A DNA stretch of 64,000 nucleotides. Origin: Entrophospora sp. SA101. Lineage: Eukaryota > Glomeromycota > Glomeromycetes > Entrophosporales > Entrophosporaceae. Both the position numbers and the translations under genes were made by a program. Each line of letters begins with the position of its first letter. Within the stretch, counting starts at the first letter, position 1. The notes beneath the pieces were generated by a model. The model worked only from the letters and a program-made list of their open reading frames with translations. It did not search any database and was not told the DNA's origin. The DNA is taken from NCBI GenBank assembly GCA_958430865.1, contig CAUDNR010002090.1, positions 1-64,000 on the forward strand, given 5' to 3'. This document shows, piece by piece, positions 59,492 through 64,000 of this stretch.

Positions 59492-60725
59492 TATTATTTT
59501 TTTAATAAAAATTTTTAATAAATAATTTTTGGAAAAAAGAAGACAAATGACAACTAATTATTATTATTTATGATGTCATGGGTTGTACAAGCCCCTAGAC
59601 ACAATTGATTTTTTTTTTACAGAGTCATTCATGTTTCTCATCTTGATCAGTTCAAAAAGAAAGGTGTGTTGTTTATAATGACAAGGTATGCTATTTATTT
59701 TATTTTTGTATGTTGATATATTATTCTTTATAAATGTATTAGTCAAAGCTCATTACAGTGAACCCCTGGTTCCTTATGAAAAATTTTATTCTTGTTCATT
59801 GTAACAAAAGTTCACTGTAACAAGTTTTTACTATTGTTAACTGTAACAGGATTCACTGTAATGAGCTTTGACTGTATTGTGAAGCAGAACTGTATGTCTT
59901 GGGTATTTATTATAAGATTCTTTATCATGATAATAAATAAACCATTGGTGTCATTTTACTTTTCTTAACCATTACTAATATTAATATTAAATAATAAGAT
60001 GTCAAGGCAACATGACTGTTGCAGAAGAAACAATTCAATAATGATATGAAGCAATTCAGTATATAATGGTTTGATTATTGGAAACTTTACAGGTGTTGAA
60101 GTGCATGTGCTATTCTGAATGTTTTACTCACATTCCTTGTGTTCACAAGGCTAATCTGACCAAGGCTCCCCTGATGAGATGATGCAATTAAATTTCAGGG
60201 GATGGAGGCATGGCCCTGGAGTTTAACAAAATTACATCATTGTTGAGGATTTTCTTGCGAACCCTACCTAGTTTCCCTCACAGTACTTGGACTGGAATTA
60301 CCCAAATATGCATGTTGGCTGAAAAGTTCTTGCAATGATCCTACCTCTAGGGTAAAGATGACTGGCTCTGAAACCAAACTCCGAAGATTGAAACAACCTG
60401 GGTTGAAGAGTTGTAATGTTAGGTGTGCACATAAACATACAGCAATGAAAATCTGCAACTCGTTTCAAGCTCAGGGAGGAATTTGTGATTCATGGTGGGT
60501 TGGGGCTCTGAAATGCATTGTTTCTTTTTCAAAGAGCCTGTTGGATTTCTTCCACATTCTGGCATCAAATTTATAATTTTGGGTAGTAGAACATTGGCTT
60601 TTCCCCAAATCATTTCTTACCCTAGGTAAGCATGTCCCAACAAAACAGAAACCAGGTTGCAACCTCCTGAGTTGCTGAATTTTCAAACCAGCCTTAACAC
60701 CAACTTTATGCTAGTGGGTGATAAC
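59492..60725. other. Repeat-rich intergenic stretch, no gene seen
   Basis: Holds the 136-bp MITE at 59739-59874. From about 60050 to 60700 base composition is noticeably less AT-rich, with short frames on both strands but no recognisable protein or open exon; it may be a fragment of an older insertion. Confidence 0.5.
59739..59874. mobile_element. Tc1/mariner-like MITE (136 bp)
   Basis: The ends share AGTCAAAGCTCATTACAGTG in inverted orientation and are flanked by TA on each side. The interior contains further copies of the TTCACTGTAA word. Small size and TA flanks fit a mariner-type MITE. Confidence 0.75.
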
Positions 60726-60901
60726 TATACATGCAGCCCAAATTGGTTTAGTGATTTCAATGGTCAAAATTATTTCAATTTTAATGGTAGAAAGTAGAAA
60801 TTAATTTTGGTACTCACTATTAAAAACATAAGTGTAACGCCCCTTTATGACATGTGCAACTCCTTTTATGACAGTGTCAAAATACTTTGGGCTGCATGTA
60901 T
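60726..60901. mobile_element. MULE-like MITE, copy 2 (176 bp, 9-bp TSD)
   Basis: Same family as 57914-58068 but in the opposite orientation, with ends TATACATGCAGCCCAAA. It is flanked by the 9-bp direct repeat GGTGATAAC at 60717-60725 and 60902-60910. Clean duplications in two copies establish the element ends. Confidence 0.87.
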
Positions 60902-62101
60902 GGTGATAACATAGGGCAAACATCACAAAGTGCCAATTCTCATAAGTGATCAATTCTCATATGGTAACAGCCAAGCCTGGTATAAAGAGAAGAAGATGGA
61001 AAATTTTGCCAGCCTTACAAAAGCCTTCCAATGTGTTCAGGTTGATTTCACCTGTGGAATAAACTCCATGGTGCTGAAAAGTGCTGAATTGCACAGCCCT
61101 GCATGTTTTGTAATAAGAAATTTTTATTTAAATCTGACACCTATTATTAATATCATCAGATTTATCATTCATGGTTTTTTAAGATACTAATTATACAATT
61201 GAGAAGGGAAAATTTTTTTTTTGATTCACCAGTCAACCTGGTAATAGATTTTTATTTATTTCTGTGAATCCCAGAGAGACCTGGGTAGATGTTATACATG
61301 CAGCCCAAAGTATTTTGACGCTGTCATAAAGGGGGTTACACACATCCGGAAAATATAAAAAAATTTTACACATGTCAATTGTAAGTTTAATAATAAAAAA
61401 GTGTAAAACTTATGTCGGCACTGTAAGATTTACACAATATTACGTCAGCATCATAAGATTTATGCAAGTTTACACTAAATTAATTTCCTGATGATATAAT
61501 AAATTCAATACTTCAATATGCAGTAAATCAATTTAATTGTATATACTCTCCATTCACTTGCATTTACTCCGTAAGGTGAATGCAGCTTTATTTTTCACCT
61601 GCTGAAACAAGATTTACAATTATACATGCACCTATTGCTTGAAGGTGTAGTTTCCAATGTATCTTCTTACATAAATAAAGGAAATTTGACTGAGCCCTTG
61701 AATGAAGTAGAAGAATTCCACATAACAGGAGATGAAAAGGTGGAGAAAGATATAAGTGAAGAACAAATAATAGCTTTAGACTTTGAAAAAATGCTTTTGA
61801 TTTAATTAAAGATTGGTAAATTTCGAAAATAAATTGTGTGCATATGTCTAGACTTTACTCCAAACTCCAGTTCATATCTAACTTTTGATCTAGCAATGAT
61901 CTGAATGATTTTAGTTAACCAAACAGTAAAGACAAAAATAATGAAATATTTCCATTCAAAAAAAAAGATTCACTACACCAGTTTTTCTTTTCACATATAA
62001 TCCTTTTTTTCTATTTTAAAACAATTGAAATAGCAAGTTTCACAACATAAAAAAGATCAATGATCAATTTTGTCACATTTGATCTGCAACAGTGTCCACT
62101 A
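60902..62101. other. Intergenic with solo MITE end and a possible transposase tail
   Basis: A solo end of the MULE-like MITE begins at about 61294 (TACATGCAGCCCAAAGTATT) and fades by about 61345. At about 61626-61804 (+) a frame reads LLLEGVVSNVSSYINKGNLT then EEFHITGDEKVEKDISEEQI and stops. It resembles the acidic tail of a DDE transposase but is too short to assign. Confidence 0.45.
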
Positions 62102-62393
62102 TGCTATATAGAGGTGCAAGACCTGGATTCTCAAACAATACACCAAAATTTTATATTGAACTAGCATTCAAATGCATGGATGCTAATCCAGATAAACATC
62201 CAACTGCTGAAGAATTTTTGAGATTATTGATTTTTGGAATGATTCACTTCAACATTATAGGCTGGGTCATGAACCAGAATCAATCAGAAAAGAGTTTGAG
62301 AAAATGGATGAAATAAAATTTGATCCTTCAACAATTACTGCAGCAATTCATCCAAATACAGTTTATACTAACAGATTATTAAAATTCCCCAAC
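62102..62393 (+). pseudogene. Detached kinase C-terminal piece, plus strand
   Basis: Begins abruptly with GARPGFSNNTPKFYIELAFK, then CMDANPDKHPTAEE, a frameshift, and a tail KMDEIKFDPSTITAAIHPNT and RLLKF before a MITE arm at 62394. This is the part of the kinase that should follow DLAMKIC, which ends the minus-strand fragment at 63000. A 20-bp word, GATCTGCAACAGTGTCYACT, abuts both broken ends (about 62081 and 62981). Confidence 0.8.
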
Positions 62394-62525
62394 TAGTGTT
62401 CCATGTTGCAATCCAAAAAAGGAAACAAAATGGTCGTAAAGGTGGTTGCAACCAGTGGTTGCAATCATTTTTATATGACGCAAAGGTGGTAGCAACCATC
62501 ATCAAAAGTTGCAGCCGGTATCCTT
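62394..62525. mobile_element. Partial MITE arm, same family as 48514-48824
   Basis: Begins TAGTGTTCCATGTTGCAATC and matches the left arm at 48514 through CAAAAGTTGCAGCC and GGTATCCTTA, then gives way to an (ATT)n tract. The right arm is missing. Confidence 0.75.
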
Positions 62526-62998
62526 AATTATTATTATTATTATTATTATATTTGTAGTTTATTGAAAGATAATATAACAGTTGATTTATAATAAGCAGAC
62601 ATAAGGTTTTTTGGATAATATAATTATTGTTCAAATTAAAAAATGGATCTATACAATCAGAAAGAATGTTGTTACATACTATTATTATTATTATTATTAT
62701 TTATATTAATAAAACAACAAATAAACAAAGATAATAAATAAATAGTTTTTATTGCTTTCCCTAAATGAAATAATTAATTTTATTACAAATATTGTGTTTT
62801 CCTAGCCATAATCCCAAGCTGGCTTTAAAGTTGTGTTTGACTATATATCAAAAGTTGAAATTTTTTAATGCTGTGATTTTTTATTCATAATAATTGTCAA
62901 ACCCAATCAAAATTAGATTTTGTAATAATTTGGAATAAGATTGTCAAAAATTTGGCCAATGAAATAGTTGTTTTTGTGATCTGCAACAGTGTCTACTC
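62526..62998. other. Intergenic between the two kinase pieces
   Basis: Short AT-rich stretch with (ATT)n microsatellites at about 62526-62550 and 62681-62700. No gene. A minus-strand frame crosses from the kinase piece into this sequence (RVDTVADHKNNYFIGQIF) without further similarity to the family. Confidence 0.5.
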
Positions 62999-64000
62999 TA
63001 CATATTTTCATTGCAAGATCTACATAATGTTCCAAATTATTAAATGGTTGTTTTCCAGTTGATACTACAGACATCAGAACTCCAAAACCGTATACATCTG
63101 ATGCCATTTTATATGGTTTCTCCCTTTAAAACTTCTGGTGCAATATATGATAGTACTCCACATATATCATTTTTGTTTGATGATGATGTTTGACTAGTTG
63201 GGCATGATAATCCTAAGTCTGCAATATATGAATTCATATATTCATTTTTTTGAAGAATATTACCACTATGAAGATCATGATGAATAATTTCTTCTTTATA
63301 ATATTTTTTAAACCTTCAATAATTTGTTTAAGAATATTAATTTCCAGTTTCCATTTTAAAATTTTAAAATCTTTAAACAATTTTGAAGACTTCCACTTTC
63401 CATATATGCCATTACAAATGTATATTCTTTTGTGATTGGATCTTGTGTTAATCCATAAATATAAATTTTATCATGAAACTTTGTATAATTTTCAAGCTAA
63501 AATAACAAATAAAATATTTAATTATAATAATACTAATAATAATCAATAATATTTTAAAACTAGTATCAATAAAATAATTTACCTCATTATGAAACTCATC
63601 AGAAATATTCTGTGAATTATGTAATTTTTTTAATGCCACAGGTATATCTTTACTAGTTCTTTCATTATTACAATAATCTACACTTTTATAACCATTTAAC
63701 CAATTGGCTTTGGATATAGTTGCAAACTCACCTTCATTTATCTTTTCAATAATTTTTAAATCATTATAAGGAATCCATTGAAGATGATTACTATAGTGAT
63801 ACTTAGTTGCTTTAAGTTGTGTGCTTTTAATCAATTCATCTAATGTTTTATTGCCACTAGTCCATCCTCTAGTTAATAGCTTTGGATTGCATGATTGGCA
63901 CCATGTCCAATCAGTATTATATCTATCGCAGAATGGACATTTCCCATATTTTTCATATCTTTTATATGGACCTTCATAATTTTGAAGACTTCCATCTTCT
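62999..64000 (-). pseudogene. Broken kinase-array gene, runs off right edge
   Basis: From 64000 leftward, one cassette exon is intact to 63583: zinc ribbon CPFCDRYNTDWTWCQSC, GWTSGN, INEGEFATISKANW, VALKK, EFHNE. The 86-bp intron at 63582-63497 is identical to the intron after exon 2 of the copy B kinase. The next exon reads LENYTKFHDKIYIYGLTQDP and VMAYMESGSLQN, and enters a C-lobe with frameshifts: one after LQNCLKILKF, one before the EEIIHHDLHSGNIL region, and an extra G after PEVLK. It stops matching at DLAMKIC (about 63000). The remaining C-lobe lies inverted at 62102-62393. The cassette exon may still be recent even though the C-lobe is dead. Confidence 0.82.

Noticed and set aside
60264..60686. 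Cluster of short frames on both strands in a less AT-rich patch
   Set aside because: Several overlapping frames of similar length in both directions point to composition rather than coding; no motif recognised.
1..64000. CRISPR arrays, prokaryotic operons or phage features
   Set aside because: No regularly spaced short repeats of that kind; introns, a class II eukaryotic tRNA and fungal gene families show a eukaryotic nuclear genome.

Overview
The window looks like nuclear DNA of an arbuscular mycorrhizal fungus of the Rhizophagus/Glomeromycotina type. The evidence is very AT-rich sequence, many short introns of about 50-115 bp, a BTB-BACK-TLDc gene, and several members of the lineage-expanded kinase family that carry a zinc-ribbon-like motif (CPxC...WCQSC) ahead of the catalytic domain. 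DNA-transposon debris is also abundant. Two 10-N runs (19064-19073 and 40894-40903) show that this is a scaffold with gaps of unknown true size.

Layout. Positions 1-266 hold the 3' end of a kinase-family gene that runs off the left edge. Positions 181-17239 form copy A of a very large duplicated segment: a BTB-BACK-TLDc gene (-), a PRM1-like membrane-fusion gene (-), a kinase gene with an exon array (+), and an HSL-type alpha/beta hydrolase (+). Positions 17240-19063 are unique, followed by a gap. Copy B starts at the first base after the gap (19074-37323), carries the same genes and appears identical except for an extra 1191 bp in the kinase array. Positions 37324-64000 are single copy: a RING-type gene interrupted by the second gap (-), a Mn-type cation diffusion facilitator (+), an RBM25-like splicing factor (-), tRNA-Ser(GCU) (-), a hAT remnant with a MITE, a short unidentified spliced gene (+), TFIIF alpha/RAP74 (+), a low-complexity hypothetical gene (-), a decayed host gene hit by two different DNA transposons (-), several MITEs, and a kinase gene broken into opposite-facing pieces at the right edge.

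The most striking item is the kinase locus. Exons encoding [alphaC to hinge] + [zinc ribbon] + [N-lobe beta1-beta3] are tandemly repeated in phase 0, and one C-lobe exon is placed at the end. Copy A has 4 N-lobe units and copy B has 6. The difference is one clean two-exon step between exons that share about 470 identical bases. Variants marking the extra exons recur, with an identical 86-bp intron, in the broken kinase at 63-64 kb. This suggests a recombining cassette array, and the exons can be included or skipped without changing frame.

The 17-18 kb duplication may be biological, or it may be two nuclear haplotypes or overlapping contigs joined at a gap. The sequence alone cannot decide. 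The conserved genes (RBM25, TFIIF alpha, CDF, tRNA) are ordinary single-copy fungal housekeeping genes.
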